Source: Bernardetiaceae bacterium (GTDB lineage Bacteria > Bacteroidota > Bacteroidia > Cytophagales > Thermoflexibacteraceae). Taken from it: a stretch of DNA of 64,000 nt. A model generated the notes under the pieces. The model was not told where the DNA came from and did not search any database. It saw only the letters and a program-made list of their open reading frames with translations. A program made the translations under genes and the position numbers. Below are positions 34,337 to 43,310 of the stretch, piece after piece (the stretch's first letter is position 1; each line of letters opens with the position of its first letter). Location of the stretch: NCBI GenBank assembly GCA_025056255.1, contig JANWVT010000002.1:186001-250000 (forward strand). The letters are read 5' to 3'.

Positions 34337-35581
34337 ATGATAAGAAGAAAAAACAACAATACGCCTTTTACATGGTTAGTTGCTACTCGCTTGCAAGACA
34401 ATAAAGTGGGCAGTTTTTCTGCATTAGTGGCGCGCATTGCTATGGCAAGCATTAGTATTGGGGTTGCTGCTATGCTGCTTTCTTTTATGATTTTTGAAGG
34501 CTTTAAATGCGAAATACAAACGAAAATTTTTAGCCTTGTTGGTCATATCCGTTTAACTAAGTTCGATGGCAATGCTTCTCCAGAAGGCTCTCCACTGCCT
34601 TTGCAAACCTCTTTTCTAAAAAAAGCTCCTCAGATTCGGGGAATTGAGCGCATAGAGTTTTACAGCCAAAAATCAGTGTTGCTAAAAACCGATGAAGAAG
34701 TGATGGGTGCTTTGGTCAAAGGTATTCATCCTAATGCAGACAGTAGCTTTTTTAGCAAAAATCTTGTCAGCGGTAGGTTTCTACATTTTTCTGACAGTGC
34801 AGACCATTCTTCCGACCTGATTGTCAGCAAAAAAATCGCTGACAAGTTGCACCTACAGGTAGGCGACCGCTTAACAGCTTACTTCATTCAAAATCCTCCG
34901 CGTGCACGCCGGCTCAACGTTTGCGGTATTTACCAAACCGGACTGGAAGATTTTGACGAGCGAATTATACTGGCAGACAACCGTATGATACAACAACTCA
35001 ATCGCTGGGGAGACTCACTTACCGGTGGGTATGAAATTTATGTGCGCGACTTCAATCGCTTAAACCAAGTTGCCGAAGCTGTTTACGAAGCTATGGACTA
35101 CCAGATGCAAATGGAAACAGTAGAAAGCCGGTATGCACATTTTTTTGACTGGTTTATCATGCTTAATCGGAATGTAACAATTTTTATGACCATTATTTTA
35201 TCTGTTGCCGCTTTTAATACTATTTCCATATTGATTATCTTGATGATGGAGCGAACCCAAATGATTGGTCTGCTGAAAGCATTAGGCGCTACCAATCGAC
35301 AAATTAGGAATATCTTTTTCTGGAAAGGAATGCGCATCCTTGCTAAGGGGCTGCTTGGGGGCAACTTATTGGGATTGGGCTTAGCCGCTTTGCAGTACTA
35401 TTTTCATCTGATTCCGCTCAATCCAGAAAATTATTATATGCAAACTGTTCCTATTCAGTGGGATGGGCTTGCTTTTATTACCGTTAATATTGCAACCATA
35501 GCAGTAGTAGGAGTGGCTATGTGGCTACCTACTGTATTAATAGCTCGTATTACTCCTATTGCAGCTATTCGTTTCAACTAA
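34337..35581 (+). CDS. LolC/LolE-type ABC transporter permease (FtsX-like)
   Basis: This 414-residue permease has an N-terminal transmembrane helix (about 30-52). A MacB-like periplasmic domain follows (about 55-270, including GRFLHFSDSADHSSDLIVSKKIADKL). Three further helices (about 275-302, 325-350, 378-402) belong to the FtsX domain. The phrase MMERTQMIGLLKALGATNRQIRNIF is the typical coupling region. It resembles the LolC/E class that releases lipoproteins from the inner membrane; an MacB-like exporter cannot be excluded. The ATPase (LolD) gene is not adjacent, which is common in the phylum. Confidence 0.82.
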   Translation: MIRRKNNNTPFTWLVATRLQDNKVGSFSALVARIAMASISIGVAAMLLSFMIFEGFKCEIQTKIFSLVGHIRLTKFDGNASPEGSPLPLQTSFLKKAPQIRGIERIEFYSQKSVLLKTDEEVMGALVKGIHPNADSSFFSKNLVSGRFLHFSDSADHSSDLIVSKKIADKLHLQVGDRLTAYFIQNPPRARRLNVCGIYQTGLEDFDERIILADNRMIQQLNRWGDSLTGGYEIYVRDFNRLNQVAEAVYEAMDYQMQMETVESRYAHFFDWFIMLNRNVTIFMTIILSVAAFNTISILIILMMERTQMIGLLKALGATNRQIRNIFFWKGMRILAKGLLGGNLLGLGLAALQYYFHLIPLNPENYYMQTVPIQWDGLAFITVNIATIAVVGVAMWLPTVLIARITPIAAIRFN

Positions 35582-35654
35582 TTAGCTAGTAAATTTGCCC
35601 ACCCGCCAACTCCTAACTTACTTTTAGCTTATCGGACCTAAACCACACTCACAC

Positions 35655-36037
35655 ATGAAAAAATTTCTGATAATCAGCAGCCTCATACTGGTATTAGCGC
35701 TTATTGGTGGTGTATGGTTTGCCTACTTTGCCAGTTACAGCGAAGGTTATCGTGTTGGCAAAGTGATGAAAATCAGCCGCAAAGGAGTATTATTCAAAAC
35801 ATGGGAAGGACAGCTAAACGTGGAAGGTATTACCACTACTACTGGCAAAATTGCCGGTGGACTACCAGCACTTGGGAGTTTTCCGTAGAAGATCACCACA
35901 AAGAAGTAATTGATTCTATTCAGAAAGCCATAGACGAAGACAAACGCGTGAAATTATACTACGAGGAAAAATTTTACACTTATCCTTGGCGTGGCGACAC
36001 TAAGTATCTCATTACCAAAGTTGAAATATTAGATTGA
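35655..36037 (+). pseudogene. Frameshifted small membrane-anchored protein gene
   Basis: ATG 35655 starts MKKFLIISSLILVLALIGGV, one transmembrane anchor followed by YSEGYRVGKVMKISRKGVLFKTWEG. The frame then stops at 35888. In the next frame the protein resumes with TTSTWEFSVEDHHKEVIDSI and ends WRGDTKYLITKVEILD at 36037. Joined, this is a protein of about 128 residues with the form of a small Bacteroidota family often mis-named 6-phosphogluconate dehydrogenase. One missing base near 35860-35862 (GGTGGACT) would explain the shift. The product would have one membrane helix and a small periplasmic beta domain. Real mutation or sequencing error is undecided. Confidence 0.7.
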
Positions 36038-36045
36038 GCTTAAAT

Positions 36046-36101
36046 GTTGTTTAGTTTTTTGTAAAGTCAATTTTGCCAAATGCATATTCATGAAGGCAAA
36101 C
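36046..36101 (+). repeat. Intergenic repeat copy B
   Basis: This is the counterpart of 13172-13227, 48 of 56 identical by my count and ungapped. It begins 9 bp after the stop codon of the broken small gene. The following 170 bp include a short hairpin (AGCAAC-cct-GTTGCT, 36125-36139) and repeated ATCCTGTTCATCCTGT-like strings, and end shortly before eboE. Confidence 0.6.
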
Positions 36102-36306
36102 ACGCCTTTGTTCGCATCCTCACAAGCAACCCTGTTGCTAATAAGGAGAGGGGCTGTGCGAAGCAAGGGTATTTTTCAGCCACTCAATGCTGAAATCCTG
36201 TTCATCCTGTCGTGCTGGTTAAGTGATATTGGGTTTTTATCCATCCTGTTTAATCCTGTAAAAACCTAAACATGTTTTTAAATGTAGCAATTATTTCTAC
36301 AACCAC

Positions 36307-37512
36307 ATGCAGCTTGCAGACACTACGCATCTGACCTACTGTACCAATATCCATCCCGGTGAGAGTTGGGCAGAAACAGCAGCAGCTTTACACTACTACA
36401 TCCCTGCTGTAAAAAAGCAAGTATGCCCTAACGGTTGGTTTGGTGTTGGTTTGCGGCTTTCCGATTTGGCAAGCCGAGAATTAATTAACCCGAAAACACT
36501 GTCAACGTTTGCTCAATGGTTGCACGAGCAACAGGCATATGTCTTTACCATCAATGGATTTCCATTTGGAAGATTTCATTATCAAAAAGTAAAAGAAAAT
36601 GTCCATCTACCGGATTGGACTACCGACATGAGGGTAGATTACACCTTCCGATTAGCTGAAATTTTAGCACAACTGCTGCCAGAGGGACTGACCGGTAGCA
36701 TCTCCACCTCGCCGCTAAGCTATGCTTTGTGGTATCCATCGAGCGAACAGTGTAAAATGGCTACCCGAAAAGCAGCAGCCCAACTAGCACGTGCTGCCTT
36801 AGCTTTATTTAGAATTTTTGAACGAACGGGCAAACTGATTCATATAGACCTTGAGCCCGAACCCGACGGCATCATGGAAAACTTGCCTACTACGTTGCAA
36901 ACCTTTCAGCAATTTATTTTTCCTGCCATGGACAAGTTGGCAGAATTAGAAAAGATAGATACTGAGCACCTGCGCCGGCATGTGCAACTGTGTTATGATG
37001 TATGCCATTTTGCTGTTGCATATGAAAATCATCAGCAAGCGCTAGCACAACTCCAAGCAGCAGCAATCCCTATCGGAAAGTTTCAACTGAGTGCTGCCTT
37101 GCGCGTTGTTTGGCACAAGTTGCACCGAGAGGCGCAACGGCAAGCACTTGCCTCCTTCAATGAACCTGTATATCTGCATCAGGTAGTGGCACGCACAGCA
37201 GATAACCAGCTGCTGCGCTTTCCCGACTTACCACTAGCATTAGCAGACCATCAGGCAGCAGCGGCTGCGGAGTGGCGTGTACACTTTCACGTGCCTATTT
37301 TTTTGGCTAACTATGGGCTGATACAGTCTACTCAATCAGATATTCAAGAAGTATTGAAATGGCAGCAATTGCATCGTTACAGCTCATATTTAGAAGTAGA
37401 AACCTACACTTGGTCGGTATTACCGGCAGATATGCAGTTGCCCCTTGCCGAATCTATTGCGCGCGAGTTACAGTGGGTACTGCAAAACTACGCGCCTGCT
37501 AAGCCAGCATGA
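36307..37512 (+). CDS. eboE: Metabolite traffic protein EboE
   Basis: This 401-residue protein with a xylose-isomerase-like TIM-barrel layout matches EboE. Recognised phrases are HLTYCTNIHPGESW near the start, GVGLRLSDLASRELI, YVFTINGFPFGRFH, PEGLTGSISTSPLSY and HIDLEPEPDG. EboE is one of the six EboABCDEF proteins that help move a precursor metabolite across the inner membrane in clusters such as scytonemin, edb and related Bacteroidota ones. None of the other ebo genes is present within the window, so this copy stands alone. Substrate unknown. It has no signal peptide. Confidence 0.85.
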   Translation: MQLADTTHLTYCTNIHPGESWAETAAALHYYIPAVKKQVCPNGWFGVGLRLSDLASRELINPKTLSTFAQWLHEQQAYVFTINGFPFGRFHYQKVKENVHLPDWTTDMRVDYTFRLAEILAQLLPEGLTGSISTSPLSYALWYPSSEQCKMATRKAAAQLARAALALFRIFERTGKLIHIDLEPEPDGIMENLPTTLQTFQQFIFPAMDKLAELEKIDTEHLRRHVQLCYDVCHFAVAYENHQQALAQLQAAAIPIGKFQLSAALRVVWHKLHREAQRQALASFNEPVYLHQVVARTADNQLLRFPDLPLALADHQAAAAAEWRVHFHVPIFLANYGLIQSTQSDIQEVLKWQQLHRYSSYLEVETYTWSVLPADMQLPLAESIARELQWVLQNYAPAKPA

Positions 37513-37718
37513 GCAATTTTGTAGCTTGATAGCCAGATGTTGCTAGGAAAATGCCGAGACTGAACCTATGGAGTGTAGCTTTGTTTTTCACTTTTCAAAG
37601 AAAACTTCTTCTATAAATAGCAAGAGCAATTACATTTTGCCAGCGCTCAATTGCATAGCTATTTTTTAGCTATCTCTTCTCCTTGCAGCAAATAACAAGT
37701 ATTTTTAACCTGTTACAA

Positions 37719-38846
37719 CTAACTACGGGCTTTGTCAGCTGCGGCAGCCATTCCCAATGCCAACACTGCTACTATAAACAGCGCTATGCGTAGGCTAAAA
37801 AAATCTGCCACCCATCCAATTACAGGCGGTCCGATGAGAAACCCAGTGTAGCCCACTGTAGAAACAGCGGCAATGGCTACACCAGCAGGCATCATTTTAG
37901 AACGCCCTGCTGCACCATATACAATAGGTACCACGTTGGCTAACCCCAACCCTACCATTGCAAAACCTACTATCACCCAAAACGGAGTTGCCAGAAGTAA
38001 AGCAGCAGTCATGCCGCTGCCTGCCAAGAAACCGCTAATTCGAATTAGTTGCACTTGTCCAAGTCGTTGAAGTAGGCGGTCGCCGAGAAAGCGCCCAGAC
38101 ATCATGGTTGTGGAAAAGGCTGTGTAACCAAGAGTAGAAATTCCGGCAGTAGTACCACTTATCTCAGCCAGAAATACTGAGCTCCAATCCGCCATGGCAC
38201 CCTCGCCCAGCATGCAGAAAAATGCAATCAGTCCCAACCACCAAAGCACAGCATCAGGTTTCGCAAACAGAGGTTTGTGTTTGTCTGCAGCCACATCATA
38301 TGGCACAAGCCATTTAAAAAATATGAACAACACGGTCAGCCCCATAGCTGTTCCAACTACAAAATGTTCTAAAGGTGCAAAACCTGCCTCAGCCATAACA
38401 CCGCCAAAAGCTGCTCCTAACATCCCTCCTGTGCTGTAAAGCCCGTGAAAAGAGGACATAATAGGCTTACCCCACTGATTTTCAACCACCACTGCCTGCG
38501 CATTCATGCCGATGTTGAGAATGTCGCCTGCACCACCGAATAAAAATAACACAACTGCCAACCATACTACTGAGGGTGCTAACGCTATCAGTGGCAATAT
38601 GCAACAGTTGGCAATAGCAGCGAGAATAGTTACGCGTTTGCTGCCAAACCGCGTGATTAGCCAACCTGCTACAGGCAACGACAGTAGCGAACCTACAGGT
38701 GTTCCCAAAAGAGCAGTCCCCAGTTCGCCGGCACTGAGCTGCAGCTGTTGCTGTATAACAGGAATGCGCGATGCCCAAGTGGCAAAAGCAAATCCATTGA
38801 TAAGAAACATGGCAGCTACAGAAATGCGCGCAAGATGAGTAGTCAT
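37719..38846 (-). CDS. MFS transporter (YbjJ-like)
   Basis: This 375-residue major facilitator transporter has about 11-12 hydrophobic helices. The phrases FATWASRIPVIQQQLQLS near the N-terminus and SSFHGLYSTGGMLGAAFGG in the middle resemble the YbjJ/Bsu YfkF-like branch of MFS proteins. The inter-helix loop after helix 2 reads RFGSKRV, a version of the GxxxDRxGRR motif. The substrate is unknown. It is monocistronic on the minus strand, and an intrinsic terminator of the upstream hisA-like gene lies before it. Confidence 0.83.
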   Translation of the reverse strand: MTTHLARISVAAMFLINGFAFATWASRIPVIQQQLQLSAGELGTALLGTPVGSLLSLPVAGWLITRFGSKRVTILAAIANCCILPLIALAPSVVWLAVVLFLFGGAGDILNIGMNAQAVVVENQWGKPIMSSFHGLYSTGGMLGAAFGGVMAEAGFAPLEHFVVGTAMGLTVLFIFFKWLVPYDVAADKHKPLFAKPDAVLWWLGLIAFFCMLGEGAMADWSSVFLAEISGTTAGISTLGYTAFSTTMMSGRFLGDRLLQRLGQVQLIRISGFLAGSGMTAALLLATPFWVIVGFAMVGLGLANVVPIVYGAAGRSKMMPAGVAIAAVSTVGYTGFLIGPPVIGWVADFFSLRIALFIVAVLALGMAAAADKARS

Positions 38847-39208
38847 ATTTACTTTGACGTGATGATGTTTATGAGGATAGTGTTTTTAAAGCACAACTAT
38901 CGTTGATTTTAGTGAAAAATGCTCCTCATGAAGGCTCATAAATTCCTACAGCCAGTTGATTAGGTGTTGCCACTTACAGGCACTTGAACAGATTGTGAAA
39001 AGAGGAGTGCTTGCAGATTTGACTATGTGTGAAACAACTTATGCTTTACGGCAAAAACCCCAAGAGGTTTTCTAGCCACTTGGGGTTTGTATTTTACTAT
39101 CAAGCTTGGATTTACGTGAAGTTCTATAACATTTAGTTGGCTCGGTTACTGAATTATGCAAGTATTCCTAATGGCTTGTTGAAGTTTGCTGAACTGACTA
39201 TATCAAAT
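38847..39208. other. Intergenic region with terminator
   Basis: About 360 bp between the MFS and hisA-like genes. Apart from the hairpin at 39053-39088 I see no feature. Confidence 0.5.
39053..39088 (-). terminator. Intrinsic terminator of the hisA-like gene
   Basis: AAACCCCAAG (39055-39064) and CTTGGGGTTT (39079-39088) form a perfect 10-bp stem around a 14-base loop. Read on the minus strand the stem is followed by a run of five T. It lies about 120 bp downstream of the hisA-like stop. Confidence 0.7.
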
Positions 39209-39940
39209 TCAAGTGCGAGCATAAAATGCCTCAAAATCTTTTAGGGTAATTTTTTCTTCATAGAAAGCCTTTCCAACAATAGCAGCATAAACTCCTATAT
39301 CTTCTAACTTGCGGATATCGTCGATAGAACCAATACCACCACTTGCCATAATGCGCAGGTCTGGAAAGCGTTGTAGCAACTGGGCGTACAAATCGAAGTC
39401 TGGACCTGAGAGGGTGCCATCACGTTCGTTACTGGCACATTTCAAATAAAGTAGGCTTTGATTGTAGAACCGTTCTACAAATTCAAATAGGTCTATATTA
39501 GTGCCTTTTTGGCGCCCTTGCACGGCTATTTTATTTCCAGCAACTACATCGGCACTGAGCATCACTTTGTTGCGCCCATATGTAACTAACCAATCAGTAA
39601 ATAATTCGGGGCGTTGGGCAGCCACAGAGCCTACAGTAATCATTTTTGCGCCATATTCAAAGGCGGTAGCAGCTTCACCGTCGTTGCTGATACCTCCGCT
39701 GAAATCAACCACCAAATTAGTATGACGCACAATCATTCCCAGTACTTCGTAGTTGTGTACCTTGCCAGTGCGTGCACCCTCTAAATCTATGAGGTGTAAT
39801 CTGCGTATGCCATGTTCTTCAAATTGTTGCGCCAATTCCAGCGGGCTTACATCGTAGGTGGAGTAATCGTCGTAATTGCCTTGCCTTAGGCGCACACACT
39901 TGCCACCTAAAACAGACATGGAAGGGATTAACTCAATCAT
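39209..39940 (-). CDS. HisA-like TIM-barrel protein, catalytic residues altered
   Basis: 243 residues, full length for HisA (ProFAR isomerase). Family features include KCVRLRQGNY, RRLHLIDLEGARTGK, the phosphate loops FSGGISND and SGGIGSIDD, and a retained Asp131 in LSADV. But the first catalytic Asp (Asp8 in T. maritima, normally in AIDxxxG) is Ser9 here (IPSMSVLGGK). The Thr of T[DE]IxxDGTL (Thr164 in T. maritima) is Ala169 (CASNERDGTL). No other his genes flank it. It may be a HisA/HisF-related protein of other function, or an inactive isomerase. Alignment to known enzymes was from memory. Confidence 0.8.
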   Translation of the reverse strand: MIELIPSMSVLGGKCVRLRQGNYDDYSTYDVSPLELAQQFEEHGIRRLHLIDLEGARTGKVHNYEVLGMIVRHTNLVVDFSGGISNDGEAATAFEYGAKMITVGSVAAQRPELFTDWLVTYGRNKVMLSADVVAGNKIAVQGRQKGTNIDLFEFVERFYNQSLLYLKCASNERDGTLSGPDFDLYAQLLQRFPDLRIMASGGIGSIDDIRKLEDIGVYAAIVGKAFYEEKITLKDFEAFYART

Positions 39941-40054
39941 TTCTTTTTGTTTAGAGGTTGTAACTACACCCCAATATAAACGAAAAAATACAAAATCCTA
40001 CGAGAAGGGTTAATTTTAATAGTTAAGTTTGTATGAATATGCACAACAGTGGCT

Positions 40055-40873
40055 TTAAAGTCGCTTAGTAAGAGGTATTCGGTAATACAAATGGTAGCTA
40101 AAAGATAGCTTCATGTTGCTGCGTACAGTTCCAAAACCGGGAATTTCATTAGGAAGCATCCGATTGACTTCGTTTGCTTTTCCTGCCAATTTGATGCGAA
40201 AAGTATAGCCTAGATAGAGTTCGCGCCAAACAGCTACTCGCAGTCCCGTAACCATCTCCCACCATCGATAAGAGAGTTGTTCGCTAATGGTTTCTGAAAA
40301 AGCAGGCGAGGCAGGCGTGCCACCGAAGCCCCAAGGTGTGCTGATGGCTATGTAGGTAGCTTGCTGTTCAAAATTTGCACGTCCGTAGCGAAACCCAAGC
40401 AAGAGAGCACTTTGCCGGTCGGTAAAGGTTTTGTGCAACACGTTGTAGTCCCACCCAACTCGCCAATAAGTACCAGTATTGTGATAGCTAATGTTTCGCA
40501 AGTTATCCTCAGCGTTGCGTTCGCGTTTGGTGCTAGCATAGCCCCAGTCGGCAACTATAAAATGTTTGTTGCGATTAAATGCCAAATCAGCTGTGAGTTC
40601 GAAGCGCAATGTGTTGGCATAAAAACTTTTTAGGTTTTCGCCAATGGAGCGGCGTCCAAAAGGTGCGCTTACTGCACCATTAAGCCAGTAAGAGAGGTCT
40701 GTACCCAACCGAAGAGCATAAGGTTGAAACGAGATATCTCTTGCCCATGCGCGTAACTGTTGCCCAAGCGGTAAACGGAGCGTATCGGGCAGAAGGGGCT
40801 GAGGTTGTGCTTGCAACGGTGTTGTTAAGCATGTAAAAAGTGCAAGGATAATTATACTATTGCGCAATTTCAT
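40055..40873 (-). CDS. DUF6048-like outer-membrane protein
   Basis: This 272-residue protein has a signal peptide (MKLRNSIIILALFTCLTTPL, then QAQ). The remainder has alternating hydrophobic strands typical of an outer-membrane beta-barrel, ending in MKLSFSYHLYYRIPLTKRL. It resembles the Bacteroidota DUF6048 family, usually found next to a DUF6452 lipoprotein gene as here. Function unknown; it probably sits in the outer membrane. It starts on the base at which the upstream lipoprotein frame ends, so the two genes overlap by 1 bp and are probably translationally coupled. Confidence 0.65.
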   Translation of the reverse strand: MKLRNSIIILALFTCLTTPLQAQPQPLLPDTLRLPLGQQLRAWARDISFQPYALRLGTDLSYWLNGAVSAPFGRRSIGENLKSFYANTLRFELTADLAFNRNKHFIVADWGYASTKRERNAEDNLRNISYHNTGTYWRVGWDYNVLHKTFTDRQSALLLGFRYGRANFEQQATYIAISTPWGFGGTPASPAFSETISEQLSYRWWEMVTGLRVAVWRELYLGYTFRIKLAGKANEVNRMLPNEIPGFGTVRSNMKLSFSYHLYYRIPLTKRL

Positions 40874-41385
40874 TACCAGAAAAGGCGAATGTGAACAGTG
40901 TCGGAACGAAGGATAAAATTTCGGGCAGCTATTTGTGCCGAATCGTAGGTATTTTTAAGTATTTGCAAGTTTTCTATGCGTTGTTCATAGCCGCAGTCCG
41001 GAGAGATAAAATTAAGTATTCTCCGGTAACGCAGTATCAGTGTATCGCGCTGAGGAAGCGAGTTTGCTGGTGCCCCCGGTCTTCTGCCAAAAAAGATAAA
41101 TGCAGATGTATCGCGCGAGGGGTCTAAGGGGAGTGCCAAACTGTTGGGGAGTGTGGTTTCGGAAGTGATGCTGCTGTATAAAATACGTCCACTTCGATAA
41201 ATGGTAATACCTTTACCCGTTTGTACCGAGTCAAAACTAGGAGCAAGTGCTCGCATACTTCCCTTTCTGTAAAAACGAACTATTGGCTCGTTGGAGTAGC
41301 GAGAAGAGAAGATACAATCTTCACAAGCAAACAATCCCAACAGGCTGATTATTAAGGAAAAAACTTTGCCGATAGGTTTCATCAT
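40873..41385 (-). CDS. DUF6452-like lipoprotein
   Basis: About 170 residues starting at ATG 41385 (MMKPIGKVFSLIISLLGLFA). The signal peptide ends in lipobox LFAC with Cys at about residue 21, then EDCIFSSRYSNEPIVRFYRKG. A second Cys pair (EDC and PDCGYEQR) occurs. The size and CxxC-type spacing resemble DUF6452, whose gene pairs with DUF6048. The in-frame TTG at 41403 is less likely. It is divergent from rodA with about 100 bp between. Function unknown; probably an outer-membrane lipoprotein. Confidence 0.65.
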   Translation of the reverse strand: MMKPIGKVFSLIISLLGLFACEDCIFSSRYSNEPIVRFYRKGSMRALAPSFDSVQTGKGITIYRSGRILYSSITSETTLPNSLALPLDPSRDTSAFIFFGRRPGAPANSLPQRDTLILRYRRILNFISPDCGYEQRIENLQILKNTYDSAQIAARNFILRSDTVHIRLFW

Positions 41386-41487
41386 AGCTGCAAAGCTATT
41401 CAATATTAATAGTTTATCAGGACGTTAGCTGTTAAATCAACTGAAAGATGTGGATAAGTGTGTAAATTGCAACGTTGTTTTACAAAC

Positions 41488-42789
41488 ATGGAACGCTCTG
41501 GCAGACGCATCGTAAGGGGATTGTTGAATCAGTTAGACAGTACATTGTTGCTGTTGTATTTTGCAGGTGTGGTGACAGGTTTGATAAATATTTATGCCGC
41601 TGTTTACGACCCAGAAACTGAACGCTCTTTTTTCGATTTAACTATTAACTCTGGCAAGCAGTTCGTTTGGATATGCTGTGCATTGGCTATTGCCTTGTTT
41701 ATCTTATTGTTAGATGTGAGGCTATACGTAAAACTTGCCTATCCTGCCTATGGAGCGATCTTGCTGATGTTGGTAGGGGTATTATTATTTGGGCGAGAAA
41801 TTGCTGGCTCTAAATCGTGGTTTGACTTAGGATTCATGCGCTTTCAACCTTCTGAACTTGCCAAGGTGGGCACGGTGCTAGCGCTTGCTCGCTTTTTGAG
41901 TGACCCAAACACTAAACTGATGCGACCGGTCAACTTAATGACTGTGTTGCTTATTATTGCTGCGCCCGCCATTTTGACTCTGTTGCAAGGCGATACAGGT
42001 TCGGCACTTGTGTTTGCTTCTTTAAGCATCATGCTGTATAGAGAAGGTTTGCCTGGGCAAGTGCTCGCGCTGGGGCTGATGGCAGGCGTTCTGCTTATTT
42101 TAACTTTGGTTTTCAAAGCCTACTTGTTTGAACTTATGCTTGCTATTGCTGGCTGTGGAATACTATACATAATTTTATTTAATCGTCGCAAGTGGAAACA
42201 AGCTATTGGTAGTGCTTTGTTGACCGCACTTGCTATTGCTGTTGTATTTAGTGTAGATTTTTTTGTCTATAACGTACTCAAGCCACATCAACAAAAGCGA
42301 ATAGAGGTGCTCATCAACCCTAATGCCGATGTAAAAGGTGTAGGCTGGCAAGTTAATCAGTCCAAAATAGCTATTGGCTCGGGTGGGTTTAGTGGCAAAG
42401 GCTTTTTAGAGGGTACACAAACCAAATTTAAGTTTGTACCCGACCAAAGCACCGACTTTATTTTTTGTACTATTGCAGAAGAATATGGCTGGTTGGGTAG
42501 CTTAGCACTCATTACATTTTTTGCCGTATTACTCAATCGGCTAATTGTTATTGCTGAGCGTCAGAAATCGCGTTTTACTCGTGTATATGCCTACGGAGCT
42601 GTATCTATTCTTTTCTTTCATTTTGCGGTCAATATCGGAATGACGATTGGGCTGTTTCCTGTGATTGGTATTCCGCTCCCGTTTTTTAGTTATGGAGGCT
42701 CTTCGCTTTGGTCGTTTACCATTTTGCTTTTCATATTGCTCAAATTAGATATGCACCGCAAAATGCCAATTACAAGTAACTTTTTCTAA
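41488..42789 (+). CDS. rodA: Rod shape-determining protein RodA
   Basis: About 433 residues, a SEDS-family peptidoglycan glycosyltransferase that polymerises lipid II during cell elongation together with PBP2. About ten transmembrane segments are visible. The extracellular loop segment GREIAGSKSWFDLGFMRFQPSE and the C-terminal IGIPLPFFSYGGSSLW are diagnostic. ATG 41488 (MERSGRRIVRG) is preferred over the upstream GTG at 41458. It is not in a mre operon here; mreBCD and pbp2 are absent from the window. The + strand response-regulator gene follows. Confidence 0.94.
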   Translation: MERSGRRIVRGLLNQLDSTLLLLYFAGVVTGLINIYAAVYDPETERSFFDLTINSGKQFVWICCALAIALFILLLDVRLYVKLAYPAYGAILLMLVGVLLFGREIAGSKSWFDLGFMRFQPSELAKVGTVLALARFLSDPNTKLMRPVNLMTVLLIIAAPAILTLLQGDTGSALVFASLSIMLYREGLPGQVLALGLMAGVLLILTLVFKAYLFELMLAIAGCGILYIILFNRRKWKQAIGSALLTALAIAVVFSVDFFVYNVLKPHQQKRIEVLINPNADVKGVGWQVNQSKIAIGSGGFSGKGFLEGTQTKFKFVPDQSTDFIFCTIAEEYGWLGSLALITFFAVLLNRLIVIAERQKSRFTRVYAYGAVSILFFHFAVNIGMTIGLFPVIGIPLPFFSYGGSSLWSFTILLFILLKLDMHRKMPITSNFF

Positions 42790-42860
42790 GCTGCATAAGA
42801 TTGACTTTTTATGTTTTTATTCTTTATTTCGCCGTGAAATAAAATGCCTGTCCAACATAA

Positions 42861-43295
42861 ATGATAAACACCGTGAAGAAGTTTCATTCTGTAATGTTGA
42901 TTGATGACAATGATATTGACAATCTGATCAATCAAAAAATGTTGGAATCTGCCAATATTTGCGAGAATATTTACACCCATTCGGGAGCGAAAAGTGCAAT
43001 TGAATTTCTTAAAAATATGGAGAAACTATCTAAGTCGCTCCCTAATGCTCGCATCTTGCCCGATCTTATCTTTTTAGATATAGATATGCCTTTAATGGAC
43101 GGTTTCCAGTTTTTAGACCAATTTGATAAGCTGAGTGCAGAAACTAAGCGGCATTGTCAAATTATCATGTTAACTTCCTCTATTAATCAGCAAGATGTGC
43201 ACAAAGCAAAGTCTTATGGCTACGTGAAAAAATACATTAATAAGCCACTGACCATTGAAGAGATTCGCAAACTGGAACAATTGGCAAGTGAATAG
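42861..43295 (+). CDS. Single-domain response regulator (CheY-like)
   Basis: This 144-residue receiver domain has acidic pocket residues in MLIDDND (about 12-18), phosphoacceptor Asp73 in FLDIDMPLMDG, Thr in LTSS and Lys in YINKPL. There is no output domain. The phrase VMLIDDNDIDNLINQKMLE is typical of Bacteroidota stand-alone receivers, which transfer signals by protein contact. It ends 16 bp before the convergent CpsB-type phosphatase gene. No histidine kinase is adjacent. Confidence 0.9.
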   Translation: MINTVKKFHSVMLIDDNDIDNLINQKMLESANICENIYTHSGAKSAIEFLKNMEKLSKSLPNARILPDLIFLDIDMPLMDGFQFLDQFDKLSAETKRHCQIIMLTSSINQQDVHKAKSYGYVKKYINKPLTIEEIRKLEQLASE

Positions 43296-43310
43296 CTCAA
43301 TAGGGTCGCC

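Noticed and set aside
19300-36037. Programmed ribosomal frameshifting at the three broken genes
   Set aside because: No slippery heptamer followed by a stem is visible at any of the three break points, and a single-base indel explains each.
41449-41457. Perfect DnaA box TGTGGATAA before rodA; another at about 27221 inside the LysM gene start
   Set aside because: Single isolated 9-mers are expected by chance in 64 kb. No cluster of boxes, AT-rich unwinding element or neighbouring dnaA was seen, so no origin is called despite the parS sites.
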